Positions 63,611 through 64,000 of a stretch of 64,000 nucleotides of DNA are shown here, piece after piece. Position numbers and translations under genes: made by a program. Under the pieces are notes generated by a model. It did not search any database, was not told where the DNA came from, and was given only the letters and a program-made list of their open reading frames with translations. The stretch is taken from positions 248,001-312,000 of the forward strand of contig PVWP01000002.1 in NCBI GenBank assembly GCA_003003925.1, written 5' to 3'. Source of the stretch: Aphanothece cf. minutissima CCALA 015 (GTDB taxonomy: Bacteria > Cyanobacteriota > Cyanobacteriia > PCC-6307 > Cyanobiaceae). Positions within the stretch are counted from its first letter, which is position 1. Every line of letters begins with the position of its first letter.

Positions 63611-64000
63611 ATGCGAGCCCTCTACCCCGGCAGTTTCGATCCCCTCACCCTGGGCCACCTCGACCTGATCGAGCGGGCGGCCGGCCTCTTCGACGGGGTC
63701 GTGGTGGCGGTGCTGATGAACCCCTCCAAGCAGCCCGCCTTCCCCCTGGAGCGGCGGCTGCAGCAGATCCGCTGCGCCACCGAGGGAATCGCCGGGATCG
63801 AGGTGGGCCATTTCGACGGTCTCACCGTCACCTACGCCCAGGCCTGCGGCGCCCAGGTGATTCTGCGGGGCCTGCGGGCGATGAGCGACTTCGAATTCGA
63901 GTTGCAGATCGCGCACACCAACCGGACCCTGGCCCCCCGGGTCGAAACCCTGTTCATGGCCACCGCAGCGCACCACAGCTTTCTCAGCAGCTCGGTGGTG
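63611..64000 (+). CDS. coaD: Pantetheine-phosphate adenylyltransferase (N-terminal part)
   Basis: The gene starts at ATG 63611 and runs off the right edge after 130 codons, so about 30 residues are missing. It catalyses the fourth step of coenzyme A synthesis, ATP plus 4'-phosphopantetheine to dephospho-CoA. The nucleotidyltransferase signature [20 protein letters not shown] is complete; [20 protein letters not shown] and the closing [10 protein letters not shown] are family motifs. Divergent from the flavin reductase gene. Confidence 0.96.
   Translation, partial: MRALYPGSFDPLTLGHLDLIERAAGLFDGVVVAVLMNPSKQPAFPLERRLQQIRCATEGIAGIEVGHFDGLTVTYAQACGAQVILRGLRAMSDFEFELQIAHTNRTLAPRVETLFMATAAHHSFLSSSVV

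Overview
The window is a very GC-rich (about 70% by eye) chromosomal segment of a picocyanobacterium, most likely a Cyanobium or Synechococcus lineage that keeps phycobilisomes. The evidence is an allophycocyanin-B alpha subunit (ApcD), the thylakoid/envelope factors PxcA and Psb32, a CcsA cytochrome c assembly protein, a GlpX-type bisphosphatase, GlgC, HemJ, and several small proteins of the cyanobacterial type. Genes are dense and lie on both strands. Several junctions overlap by 4 bases. No prophage, insertion sequence, CRISPR array or rRNA operon is visible. The one RNA gene I can support is tRNA-Met(CAT).

Layout. 0-10.5 kb is a conserved housekeeping run: lptB (cut by the window start), an LptF/G permease, ccsA, rpe (minus strand), glpX, hemA, glgC, gnd, pgl, a CIA30 protein and a small unknown. 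10.5-15.5 kb looks like an accessory insert. It carries a 1094-residue CheB-CheR-PAS fusion with no kinase, an AraC-family regulator with a perfect Shine-Dalgarno, and a small CopG-like protein. 15.6-30.4 kb returns to core genes: ilvD, a divergent uracil phosphoribosyltransferase homologue, a lumenal pentapeptide protein, cobW, purS-purQ, a 2-Cys peroxiredoxin, tRNA-Met, a LysM/M23 peptidase, the psb32-pxcA-cobU-trmL run, a CCB-type cytochrome b6f assembly protein, and metG-lptC. 30.5-40.6 kb holds an FAD oxidoreductase coupled to a membrane protein, rpmG-rpsR-RNase II, pheT, rlmD and apcD with a strong terminator.

40.6-41.48 kb is the largest non-coding stretch. It is visibly less GC-rich than its surroundings and has several inverted repeats, including a perfect 10-bp stem and a potential three-way junction. 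I could not assign it to any known element. 41.5-50.3 kb holds a J-domain protein, a DUF3370 protein, a SigF-like sigma factor, an ATP adenylyltransferase, a SpoIID-like protein, gpsA, an SDR, a DUF2237 protein and small unknowns. 50.3-64 kb holds metH and ilvE, cobN, hemJ with an overlapping PHP protein, uvrC with a flavin reductase, and coaD (cut by the window end).

Functional links. rpe, glpX, gnd and pgl serve the Calvin and oxidative pentose phosphate cycles, and glgC takes carbon to glycogen. hemA and hemJ feed tetrapyrroles. cobN, cobW and cobU, together with the cobalamin-dependent methionine synthase metH, form a vitamin B12 theme. lptB, LptF/G and lptC are parts of one lipopolysaccharide export machine split across two loci. 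psb32, pxcA, CCB, CcsA and the pentapeptide protein concern photosynthetic membranes. A repeated feature is TTG start codons placed on the upstream stop codon (TTGA junctions).
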